Shown here one piece after another: positions 48,326-60,136 of a stretch of 64,000 bases of DNA. Each line of letters starts with the position of its first letter. Within the stretch, counting starts at the first letter, position 1. The position numbers and the translations under genes are program-made. The DNA lies in NCBI GenBank assembly GCA_016808115.1, contig JAEQBH010001518.1, forward strand, positions 248,001-312,000. The letters are read 5' to 3'. A model generated the notes under the pieces. That model was not told the origin of the DNA and made no database searches. It saw only the letters and a program-made list of their open reading frames with translations. The DNA comes from Tetrastigma voinierianum (taxonomy: Eukaryota; Streptophyta; Magnoliopsida; Vitales; Vitaceae).

Positions 48326-51300
48326 GGTTTGTTCTCCCCTCACTTAAAAATTTGGTCCCCAAAATTCTTTTAAATACGAAGTTAATATCACATGCATATG
48401 CAATAGTCATTTGATATCAATGGCCCAAAAAAAACGATACCTCCATCCTCGAATAAGAAAGATAATTGGCAAATGTATGAGTGTCACCAACGTTCATGTG
48501 CGTCAACCACTTCAGAGGTCTTTTGCCGCAACTTTGCCTTTTATCGACCTCCTGATTTATATACATAAAACCTAGTCTTATTTATCATGATACATGCGTG
48601 GTCCTCCTCCCGAAGGTCCCATCGCATTAACAACTGACTTGCACCGATCTTATGTAGTTGGATGCGGGTGTACTTTCGAGCTGGAGACATGGAATACCTA
48701 AGCTGGACACAGATAAAAGCTCGGCGGTATTACTTGATCAATGCATGGCTTTGTGCCCACCCTCAGAGTATATCTCGAAGGACCCGATGTATCCTATTTG
48801 ATGGCTTCCCCCACTTATAGAACGACCTCCTCCTCTTGGGGCATCACCTTCGAAGACATGATCCACACCTCCCAGGCTCTAGAGGTCGATTCAAAATTGC
48901 ATCCGGAGGCGTGGCTCTTACGCAAGCTGCGGGCCGTGAGTAGACGGCTTCGTATCAAATCCACCTTCTCGAGGTAAGTGCCCACAATCGAATCCGGTTT
49001 TGTGATGGATCTCTCCCGCCTCATCCCGACAAATGTTAATGGATTCTACGCTGACCTCTATATAAAGCCTCATAGTGTGCCATTTGTATACTTGCCTGAT
49101 AACTGTTGTTGTAGGCAAACTCCACCAAGGGAAAATACTCCTCCCAGCTACCCTTAAGATCCAGGACACATGCTTGCAGTATGTCCTCTAAAACCTATAT
49201 AGTCCTCTCTGACTTGCCGTCTATTTATGGATGAAAAGCAGTGCTCATCATCAATTGTGTTCCCATGGCTCTCTAAAAACTCTTCTAAAAGTGAGTCGTA
49301 AACCTAGGATCCCGATACGATACAATGAGGCGCCTCCATGTAGCAGAACAAATCTCTCGAATGTCTGACACAAGGAGATTCCTCCGATGTGAGGAAGGTC
49401 ATCCACACAACCATGTGTCAGCAGTGATCAGGTCCACACTATCACTTACACACCGCATCATGCTTCCGCGATCATGCGTGACAGTGGGTGCAAAATCCAT
49501 CGTGATATGTTTCCACTTCTACTCTACTACCTCGATGTTTGGGTAGCCACGCTTTGCTTGGGTGCTTAGCCTTTACTGAACACGTGAGACATCGTCGAGC
49601 AAAGTCTGACGTGTCTCTTTCATCGCTCTAAATGATACTTGTGACGAGATGCGCGGAAGGTATCTTCGTGCCACCTAGATGCACAATGAATCGAAATGAT
49701 GGAAGGATCACTCCTCTCTCATGTCTGTCCCGGTCGAGACAGGAAACCCTATCCACTATCTTGAAGACTACCATGCGTAATGGGAATGGCCACGATATCC
49801 GTCACCCATACTGGCCCATGCCGGTCCAGCCAGTGGACACTATCTCTGATCTTGCTCCTAGGACTCGGTACTCACTCAATAGGGATGGCGTAGCCACCAG
49901 GACTCACTAAGTACTTACCGAGCTGATCATTTGTCATGGCTTGACAGGTCCACCAGGTCTCGAGCATATACCCTCCCAAAGGAGGCTACACTAGCCGGTA
50001 CTCCGTGACCCCGGTACAGGGTGCATCAACCACCATATTTGTCTTACCAGGATGGTAGTGCAATGTGAAATCATAATCCTTTAGAAACTCCATCCACCTA
50101 CGTTGCCTCATGTTGAGGTCCAGCTCGGCCAAGATATGCGGACTTTTGGTAGTGCGAAAACACCTCGAACTTCTTACCGTATAGATATTGGTGCCAAATC
50201 TTCAAGGCAAAGACTATGGCCACTAACTCCATGTCGTGTGTGTGGGGTAATTCATTAAGCGGTTCTTCCATTGTCGAGAACCATAAGCCCACAGCCCTCA
50301 GGTTGCATGAAACACATCCCGATCCGTCCTTGGGGCCATCACAATACAACATGTGCCTCCGTCCCCTTTTAGGACTATCAGGCATGGGAGTGAGTAAGCC
50401 TCCTTTTAATTCTGGAATGCCTTCTCAACGGGTTATTCCGCTCGGGTGACCTCATACAGGTCGATCTCGTCATGGGGCTGTAGGTAATGGGAGGAGTCCT
50501 CAATGAATCTCACATAATACCTGCCCATTCCCAGAAACTACGTATCTGGTGAAACTTCGGCCTCTCCCAACTCATAATTGCTTTGACCTTCTCCAAGTCC
50601 ACTGATACACCCGAAGTTGACACTACATGTCACGAATCTGCCTCGGTAAGCGAGAACTGCGCTAACGAGACTTGGCATGTGATGTTCTCACAGGGCACGG
50701 AGGTAAATCCTTAAGTGATCCTCATGCTTCTCCTCCTTAGACTAGGGAGTAAATCAAAATGTCATCACCAAAGACTACGACGAGCTGATCCTGAGAAAAT
50801 GGGGTTGGGCCTTCTCATGAGATCCATGAATAAGGCCGAGAGCGTGGTGTGGCGAGATGGCATCCTTGTGGAGCCAAGTACCGTACCGTGTCTAAGCGTT
50901 GTGCCAGGGGATATCCTCTTCCCTAACTCTCAGGCGAGTGATAGCAGTCACGAAGATCTATCTTGGAATAGACCTGTGCCCCTCTTAGCTGATCAAATAA
51001 ATCATCAATCCTTGATAAGGGGTACTGATTCTTGATCGTAACCCTGTTCAACTGTAGGTATCAATGCATAGTCGAAGGGTCTTATCCTTCTTCTTAGCAA
51101 ACGTAACAGGCCTTGCAGGTGAAGTGCCGGTCTAATGAGGAGCCCTTGTCAACAACTCCTGTATCACGGACCTTGAGTTCCTGCATTTCGATGCGGTGCC
51201 ATCCTATACGAGTCATAGAAATAGGCGACGTACGGTGTGTAACTGTCTGAGAAGTCTACATCCCTCTGCGAGGTAATCCGTTAGCTAATCTAGAAAACAT

Positions 51301-52770
51301 CCCCATACTGCAAACTGCGGTAGATCAAATCTATCTCTGCCCTTGCCTGCGCCCCAAGTGACTTGCAATACACTATCTTCCATATCATTTGATTGCCTGA
51401 CTCATGAGATGCTCTGTCTTAACCTCGAATATGTTTGAATGTGGGCGGTCCTGTGTGTGGGAGGTAACCCTTCCGATCACGATCAACTAGCGACCTAAAT
51501 CTCGTCAACTTATCATCTAGGATGCCACAATCGCCCTCGACATATACTGACAGGTCCGGTGAGAAAGAATCCCAAAATCTCTGGCTTTCGAATCTACAAC
51601 CATCGATCGCTCCACTATTATAGGAGAACTCTCTCTAATGGTTTCCAGTTATAACCTCTATTAATTCTTCCCACCTATTATTAAACAATAATGGATACCA
51701 ATGCACTAGATCGAGACAATATCGCTTGCCATGAAGCGAACCTTATGGCTCTCTCTAACTATCGCGACTAGTCTGCATGAAGACTGAGTCTATGATCTAA
51801 TAGTAGAATCTCATCCCTTGGGTCTCCAAGATCAGGCTACATGACTTACATCCCAGGCATAACCGATACTCTACTTTTTCTGGCACAGTATCTGTAAAAG
51901 ACCTTTAGACCACTGCTAAGTGATATTAGTTCCCTTGAGTCCTCGAAAGAAGAGACTAACTAGTAATCATGAAGTCTCCTGATGAGTGGTTGTGGTGATA
52001 CGTACTCGATCCACTACCTCTAAAGACTAAATCAGTCAAATTGTCTAGGTTGGTGGCAATGATAGCACGCCATCGACTCTGTCTGGCTAGTAGCTCATGC
52101 GACCTTGTACGATGATGCGTGACCTTACAGAGTTGTTGTGGTGTGAAGTCTCGCTATACCGCCCCTGCGTCAGATGGCTCCTCTTTCTTTGTACATCTGG
52201 ATGGCACAGGTCATCAATCTCTCTATACCCGAATTTATATTCTCATGTGCGTTATAATATACCACTGAGAAGAAATCACCCACAAATCTTACAGATGAAT
52301 GCTTCAACCATCTCAGATTTCTCTTCACCTGGCCATGTGGCAACCACCTCTAAATGTCGGTAAAAGCAGCTGTGCCTTCCATGTGAAACTTCGCCATGCC
52401 ATCTTTGCTCCACGGCTTTCCCGCCTGCTCCAGGACTCTGTTGGCATGCACCTTAGATGCAAGAGACACTCCGCGAAGATCACGAAATCTCCGTGTCCTT
52501 TGCCTTGATCTGAGATCTCTTAACATACAACAACAGATCTGAGTGATCCGTTGTCTGGATCATGTTACCCCACTGGATTAAAGATGACCCACGTTATCGG
52601 GACCATGCTTGTGTTACCAACTTTGAAACTCCAATGTGTCAATTTCGGGCTCTGTACTAGCTGTAGCGTACTTGCTAAGAATCATAGTCCTGTACTAGGC
52701 CAATCTCTGCCTTTGTCAGGAGGTCTTGTTTACTTTGTCTAAAAGTTCATCTAAATTCTGGAAATGTCTA
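48326..52770 (-). pseudogene. Ty3-gypsy element E: reverse transcriptase, RNase H, integrase
   Basis: Read on the minus strand from high to low coordinates. Reverse transcriptase is at about 51,150-50,930: FAKKKDKTLRLCID, then NQYPL-RIDDLFDQLRGAQ and VYSKIDLR across frames. Its catalytic box region reads VVVFGDDILIYS (GATGAC complement at 50,761-50,766). RNase H is at 50,385-50,098 (THDMELVAIVFALKIWHQYLYGKKFEVF). Integrase is at about 49,400-49,130: RDPRF, AMGTQLMMSTAFHP, DGKSERTI and LEDILQACVLDLKGSWEEY. Numerous stops and small frameshifts break it. The gag part is not recognised and may have been lost where element F begins. The order RT, RNase H, integrase identifies Ty3-gypsy. Confidence 0.85.
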
Positions 52771-55524
52771 CTACCAGGCGACTATTAGAACTAAACCTTT
52801 GAAATAATGAAAATATAGGCAGGTTATTGGTGGTAAACAAAGTGTATGACTCTCCATTCTGCGAACAATGGTCTGTTCAGGAGCTCTGAAATTTGAGATG
52901 ACTCATCTAGATTGAATAAGTTCTAATTAATAATTAAGATGAGGGTTATTTGCAATTTATGGAAAGTTAATTTAACAAGGAGGTCAAAAACCAAATCTCG
53001 TTTGGTGCTCCTAAAAAGGCTAAGTTCCAGGTGGTGAGGAAGAGAGCCAGAGCAAGAGGAAGGAAAGGAAGGAAGGATCCGAGATTCTGGGTATGCCTTT
53101 GCTCTGAATCAGTCAACCAGAATATCTAAGGAAAGCAGTATCTGTGAATCAAGTTCTCCTTTGATCTAGGTTTTGTGCAAGCGGCACATTAACCTCTTTT
53201 AGGTATGGGGTTATGTGAGGCAAACTGAAGTAATCTCTTGGAATCATCCGTTACATGATCATTTAAAATTGAACAGTGTGGACTTCGATGCTTTGTCTTG
53301 AATTCCACCTAAGTTTGGGGTTTAATTTCAACCACAATTCCATGTTTGTGGAGTTTGTTTGAATAATTCAAGTTTGGTTTGGTGTTATGAATTATGAAGT
53401 TATATGAGTGAATTATAAGTGGGAGAAATAACAAAATCTGGGCATTTCGGGTGTCTTCTATTCAGAAGTTGAAGTTCTACCAGTGAACTTTGATTCTGGT
53501 CATTTTGACCAAGTTCTGGTAAGTTAAGTTCTGCCGGTAGAACATGTTACGGTTTTCACTGTTTGACCAGTTTTCATTATTTTGCTTCCTTCTTCTTTAC
53601 TCTATTCTTATTCAGTTTATGATACTGTGGGTTACTAAGCGCTCATGAATAGACTAAAAAGGAGAATAAAGGCCCAGGTAGGATTGCCGGAATTCTGGAG
53701 TCTGGTGGCCCAAGTTATGATAGAATTACATAATCAAAAAAAATTCTCACATCAGCACAGACTGTAATCACAGGTTGTTTCAGTTGTCGCAGGTGCGTTC
53801 CAGTTGAATTCGGTTGGAATGAACCATACTTCACATAACTTTAAAATAGTATGAAGAGTGTGACCCCAAGTCTAGGAAGTATGTTAAGTTATGCGATTGA
53901 ATTTGTCGTCGTATTCGTTGGAGTGTAGGTTAAAAATAAGGCGGGATAAGTGAGCTGTGCTCAAGTTAAGCAAGCAAGAGGTAGTGTTCTAAACTCAATT
54001 TTAAATACTAAATACATTATTATTGTTCACTACAATTGTACACTACATTTGCTCTGTTTAGACTTTATGGTTTGAATGCAAAACCATTTTCGCAAGCGGC
54101 AATGATAAAGTAAAGTAAATGGTTTGGTGTTAAACCATTTGAAGGCAAAGGCTAACCAATAAATGGTTTTGAATAATTAAACCATTTCGCGAAGGCAAGC
54201 AAATTGGCCCAAAGCAAACATTTTACAAAGAGTGCTGCCAAGCAAGCAAATGAAAGGTTGTGAAACAAGGCTCTTCCCTAGTCTTAAGCAAGCAAACCTG
54301 TCAGATGGTATCCCGCAGACGTACTGCAGGGTGTTAGGATTTCATACATGCATCAGAGTTTACCGGTCAAAACCAGGCGTTACGCATCATGCATTTAAAG
54401 GAGACCGTGGCACGACAGGCATAAGGTTGCGAGCCTCAATTGGCATGGTGATGGCGATTATCGAGGTCAATCCACCATATTTACCGGAAAAAGGTGACGC
54501 CGACAAAGGTCCTTCCACCCCGGCGATCGGGCCGAGCATGTGTTCCGTGGTTCACTAGGGTAAAGTAAGGCGCCAAACATCGCTGATGTTTTATACAACG
54601 ATAGACATGGGCACTTGAAAATCAACTATTGGTTCCACAAGGCTTCTCGTGAGAGTTTTAAAGCAACGGCCGAGTCAAGCTCCCGCGATTTTAAAACGAT
54701 CGCTGATGCAGCCTCCCGCGGGTTTTACTTTCAGCCATGTGGTCAACTCAAGCTCTATTTTTATGAAAAAGTTTTGAGAAACTTTAAAGCAAATACCAGA
54801 AAGGTTTCCAAGAGAACTTTCAAACAAGATAGAACAAGCAAGAAAAAATTATGAGAAGTTTAATAGACTCATACAAGAAATAAGACTTTTATGCTTTTAA
54901 AGAAAAGCTAAACAAAGCAAAGAAGATGCAAGCAAGTTGAAGCAAAGAAAAGTTTTAACTTTTAAAGAAGCAAGTAAAGCAAAGCTTCGAAAATATTTGT
55001 AAAAGAGAGTTTTACATGTTTGAAATGTTTTCCTAAAGAAAAACCGCTTATAAAGTATACACCCAACGAGCCTGCTTAGCCTGTTATTTTCAGATTTTAA
55101 AACTATTTTCCAGGTACATGCACGCAAGACGCTGGAGCACAATAGGATCGGGTCCCTACATCGCTGTATGTTGTAATTGGCAATTCATATTTTGTAAGAA
55201 CATACTTTGAAATGGTATAATGGGACATATGTATGTGTACATAGTTTAGTATGATAGAAATGTATTGGTATGTCAAGGTTGCAATATTTTGACATAAAGG
55301 TAAATCGATGTATACAGGATTTTGAATCTAGATCATAAACATTATGTCGCAAATTCTTCCGCCGCTAAGATTTTTCCAAATCCTAAGTTATAAATCAGAA
55401 AATTTTATAGAGGTTTAAGGCAACATTATTTCGTTTATTAGGATTTCTAACAAGTGAGGTAAATAACTAGGATTTTCAGGAGTGGCGCTTAAGACACCGC
55501 CACGTGGCGGGTGGGGGTGTTAAG
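52770..55524 (+). mobile_element. 5' LTR of gypsy element F
   Basis: This long block is directly repeated at 60,137 to about 62,890. Matching landmarks are ctatttgcaatttatg (52,945 and 60,375), gagtgtgac-aagtctaggaagtatgtt (53,856 and 61,300), catgcatttaaaggagaccgtggca (54,388 and 61,812), and aaccgcttataaa (55,042 and 62,442). The short ORF 54,615-54,854 lies inside the repeat and is not a gene. The LTR probably ends near 55,524 at gggggtgtta. The left end is only approximate. Confidence 0.7.
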
Positions 55525-58500
55525 GTGGTACTGCAGCAGTCATATAATAACCCAGATTGAGGAAACCGATACCACGTTAAGGGTGCATCAGAGCATAAGT
55601 TATGGCAACCATGGCAACCAACTTAGAGTACAGCGTTACCAAGATTCAAAGTATTAAATTGTTGATATTTTTTGGAAATTACAAAGATTTATAAGGAAGA
55701 GGTGACGTAGAGGTCGCCCTAGAGAGTAGTTCCAAAGAATGAGCACCTGGCACCGGAAGAGGGGCGAGCACGAATAGGTTCCAATCACCATCGCGATCTA
55801 TGAATCAACCTCCAGCGAATAGGGTCATCGGACTATCCGCACTGCATGAGCCCATGCCAGAATGTTTACGCAGAGTAAGTGTGGTACAGACGCACAGACA
55901 AGAGCAATAGCGACCCGACAAGAATGCAGAACCTCCACCGCCTACCTAGAGAGGCCATGAAGAACCGGAGGTCAATAGAGAGTACAAAAACTGGGCGCAA
56001 GCCATATGAAGGCGCGGGTGATCCGTATACTGCTGTGGTTAGACCGAGTAACAAGATTTATGGAGTTATGGCTGCACGACAGCAAAAAGTGGTCTTGTTT
56101 TCCGCTCGACAAAGATGTGGCTGAAGATCGTGATGCCGAGAAAGAAGGTGGTATCCCGATGGAATATATGGGACCAATTTCAACAAGAATTCAATCACCA
56201 CCTCTTTCCTCAAAGTCGGGCGATTCAAATTGAGGAGAGTTCTTCGCTAGAAATTAAGAATATGCCATCCGAGTATGAGAAGAAATTTTTAACTAGTTAG
56301 ATCGGGTTCCATACATTCATATAGTCCTCAATGCAGTGCCTTTAATGTGACTACAAGATCTGACATCGTAGTAAAGATTTAATGCTGGTCTTGCAGATTA
56401 GATTTGGGACTTAGGCCGAGGCCGCCCGAGAGAGCCGAGCAAAGCACTACAAATGGCACAGTAGATAGGAAAGTAAGAGGTAAGAGGAGATGATCGTGCA
56501 CGCCCCAACAAAGCCTGTGATGACAGAAAGAAAAGCAAGAGTAAGTTATAGAGGCCGAGGTGCAAGTCGAGGAGCTTATCTCTAGTCTGGGGATCAAAGA
56601 GGCTCCTCAACATAGCAGCGATACCGCATTCTCCCATGACGGTGTGTCGTAAGGCATACCATGGGGAGGCAGGATTCAAGACGAGGGTGTTTCAACGGGC
56701 TGGTATAGCGACCTTATTAGGAGGTCTCAAATGATTGCGCAGAGACATTAGTGGCTACCTAAAGTACCCTGCATCGCAGATGAGCACACAAAAAGTCGAC
56801 GAGAGGGCCTCAGCAGAGGGCCACATGTACCAAAGGTAGAGGTGGCCGGGAAGAGGTGGGAAAGGCCTCGGATGCGACAGCCCCGCACTCAGCCAGAGAT
56901 ATGGGCCGGATTCCAGCAAGATGGCAACTGGCGGCCACTGGGCATATTTATTCGAGCATGATGCCATACCTTAGTAGACCTGTGAGCTACACATTCATTT
57001 GCATCCAAGTGTATTCTTAGATCGTGGTCCAGACAGAGACCCAAACCATTAGAGGGTCGGCGAGAGTTTCCTTCAACGATCCATTATCAGATAGCAGCCG
57101 AGATAAGAGAGTTCCTCGATCGAGGGCGGAGTTCAAATGATTCGTAGCTTTAGATACGAGGGACTTTGATTGGTTCTTTGATGGATTAGCTATCTCGCCA
57201 GAGCGCACAGATTGTTATATAAGTGTCGAATAGCCAGAAGCTGCTGGTGTAAAGTTCAGAGGATTACGTGAGAGTTATATTCCCCAGATAGATCTCCGGC
57301 CATGATGCATCAAAACAAGTCATGTGAAAGGCTGTCGTGTGGTTATCTAGCTTATGCAGATGCAATGGTGGGACTACAGTATCGATGAGATTTCAGCGAT
57401 AGAGAGCTCCTGTGATGTGTTCCCGATGATATCGCGGATTACCTCCAGCATAGCGGATTCACTAATATCGACCCAGGACCTGAGCCTGATCATCTTCCTC
57501 GATGATGGCTCCCGTGAACGGCGGAGTCACGTCAAACAGAACGCGAGTGGCGGATTATTGACTTTGCGCGCGATCCCCGCGGTCTACTCAAGAAAGAAAG
57601 ACGGACGGCGCGCGGCGAGATCAGGCACCAACAGTTGATCCCACCAGATCCACTCCCAGAATCGAGGCGAGCGACCATCGACCCGCGATCCGGCGATGTT
57701 CCAAGATAATTGGCATCAATACCGCCGAGAGTTCGCAGATAAGCGATGTTCGGCGACCATCCGGTGATACGCACGTAATACGAGTTTCGCGAGCTACCTT
57801 GTTCACTAATGTCTGTTGCTGATGATCACCTGAGTTGGTCCATATCTTCTACTGATCCTGGATGAAAACACTTTTGTTTTACTTATTATACCATGCATCA
57901 TGAGTTCTGGAATATCTCTGAGACCTATGATCGACATAAACCCTATGAGAGACATTTATATGCTGCTGAGCAAGGTCGCTTGCCTCACAAGGTGGCATTC
58001 CTCACAAGTGTAATTTCGAAGAGAGGGGAGTGTGGATCCCCGTAAAAATGTATGAAGTGGTAAATTGGAAAACCACCAAAGAATGCCGAGGTCAAGTTTC
58101 TCGGTTTGCAGGTATTATGTGAAGTTTGTCGAGGGGTTTCCAGATAGGCAAACACCACTAGCCGACAAGAAAGATGCTACATGACTGCAGTTTCACAAGA
58201 GTTTTTGAGGAGCTACATAGATTGACTTCACTCCAGCTTTAGCTTTTACCCAATGGAAAGATGGCTTATGGTTTATAAGTGATGCTTCAAGGCAAGGCCT
58301 TGATTGTGTTTGATGCACGATAGGGTGATTGCATATGCTCTGTGGCTACCAGTGTTGATGAGGATAATTACCCCGCACATCGACTTAGAGCTCTGCAGCA
58401 AATGTGTTTGCAGCATTGGTGTCATGGAGACATTATTTATATGGTGTTCCTTGCAGATCTTTATGTATCATAAAAGTCTTCAATATATTTTCACCCAAAA

Positions 58501-60136
58501 AGAGTTAAACCCGAGGCAAAGAAGATGGCTTGAGTTGATTATGAATTACGACTGCATTTATCAGAGTACTCCATCCGTAGTGCTAATGTCGAGTACGGTA
58601 GCTAATTGAGTTCATCTCATATGAGACGCAGTTATCTTCCACTATCATGGATCCGAGAGCTTTGGGGGCATATTTGAGGAATGAGGATCTGTGAGCCTTG
58701 TTAGCCACATTCATGTTGGGATCATTCTAGTGGACTGTATTTGAAGGTAAGGCCACAGGATCCACAGAGACAATGTTTTGAAACATGAGGAGGAAAAGGA
58801 AAGAAAGGCAGTTTCAAATCGTGGATGATGGGTATGATAAAGGAAAGGTCGTGAGAGCGTGGTAAAAGGAGTATCACGGTGCGAATCAAGAAAGACATCA
58901 TAAAGGCACATCTATCCGCTGTATGCTACATCCGTGCAGACAAGATGCGTAGAACTTTGTTAGCACACTTCTGAATGGGATGAAGAAAAGAGATAAGGAG
59001 TTTCGTTTCCAGCCAACCCACACAGGCGCAGAGCACAGCCCGCGAAGATACAAGCATTCTCATTCCAAAGGTGGAAATGGGAAAAGATCACTATGGATTT
59101 GCGGATGTGTCTCCACTTGACTCAGAGGCCACGATGGCAGGGCGTGATAGATCGATCGAAAAGTCCGCTTCATTTCCTACCGCCATCGCTGAAGATTCTT
59201 TGTAAAAAGTCGCTGGCCAGACGGGACGGAGATAGTGAAGACTTCGCCGGGTTCCAGTGGTCGATAAGGTCGATCGACCCCAGTTCATCTAGGTTTCGGG
59301 CCTACAGCGTTGCTAGGTACTACTTACATTTACACACACAAAGATTTCATCCTCGAGCGATGGACAAACAGAGAGGACTATTCAGACGCTAGAGGGATAT
59401 GCGCAGATTGTGTGATGAATTCAAAGGTTGACACTACCAAGAGACATTTGAGTTTGCCTACAACAATGTTTATCAATCCAAGATAGATATGGTCTTACCT
59501 GAGTATGCTGTATAAGGTGAAATGGTGGACCCAGCAGCCGGATGAGGTTGGGCGAGAAGACAGTAGCCCCGAACTAGTACAATGATTTATTTGCAAAGTG
59601 AAAGTTGTTCAAGCAGAACTTAAAGTACAAGATACAAAGCTTATAAGCATACAACCGTCGAGACTTGCAAATGAGCCAGGTGACAGTTCAAGATTTCACC
59701 TGGAAAGGTGTGGCCGATTCGAACGAGGCAGTTTCACCGGTGTATACTGACTTATGAGATCGTGAGCAGCGGCGCAGCTTGCTGCATTGAAGTTACTTCA
59801 GAGTTTCAAGATTCATGATACTTGTATGTATCAATGTTGAGGAAATATATCCTGATCTTCACATGTATCGAGAGCAACCAGCAAGTAATAGTTGAGAATT
59901 TAATTTACGTAAGAGACACTGCAGTGATTGCAGGGATCAAAGAATGTATCGAGGAACAAGGTGATCCCATTAGTTAAAGTCTTATGGAAGAATCATGAGA
60001 GGAGGCAGCTACTGGGAGCCGCAGGCCCGGGCGCGCCATCAAGACTTCTATACTTATTCTCTGGATGAGGTATGTTCCTTCCTTTGTTCGATTTAGTTCT
60101 CATTTCGAGGACGAAATGTTCCTAAGGAGGGAGGAT
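55525..60136 (+). pseudogene. Ty3-gypsy element F: gag to integrase and tail
   Basis: A gag segment lies at 56,120-56,290 (WDQFQQEFNHHLFPQSRAIQ, MPSEYEKKF). The late reverse-transcriptase region at 57,970-58,260 reads LPHKVAFLTSVISKRG, NWKT and VKFVEGF. RNase H, at 58,260-58,610 across frames, reads SDASRQGLDCV and SLQYIFTQKELNPRQRRWLE. Integrase is at 59,080-59,500 (DRSIEKSASF, DGQTERTIQTLE at 59,359-59,394, FEFAYNNVYQSKIDM). The C-terminal tail at 59,830-60,120 reads MYREQPA...DTAVIAGIK and FEDEMFLRREDF. A purine-rich tract (ctaaggagggaggatt) precedes the 3' LTR. Frames change often and stops are frequent; a clear catalytic FIDD box was not found. Confidence 0.8.

Noticed and set aside
54615..54854. 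79-codon ORF
   Set aside because: It lies inside the F LTR; the matching position in the other LTR copy is not open, so it is not a conserved protein.
57497..57508. FLDD-like residues that could be the reverse-transcriptase active site of F
   Set aside because: The distance to the next conserved RT block (near 57,970) is several hundred bases too long and the flanking residues do not match the family.
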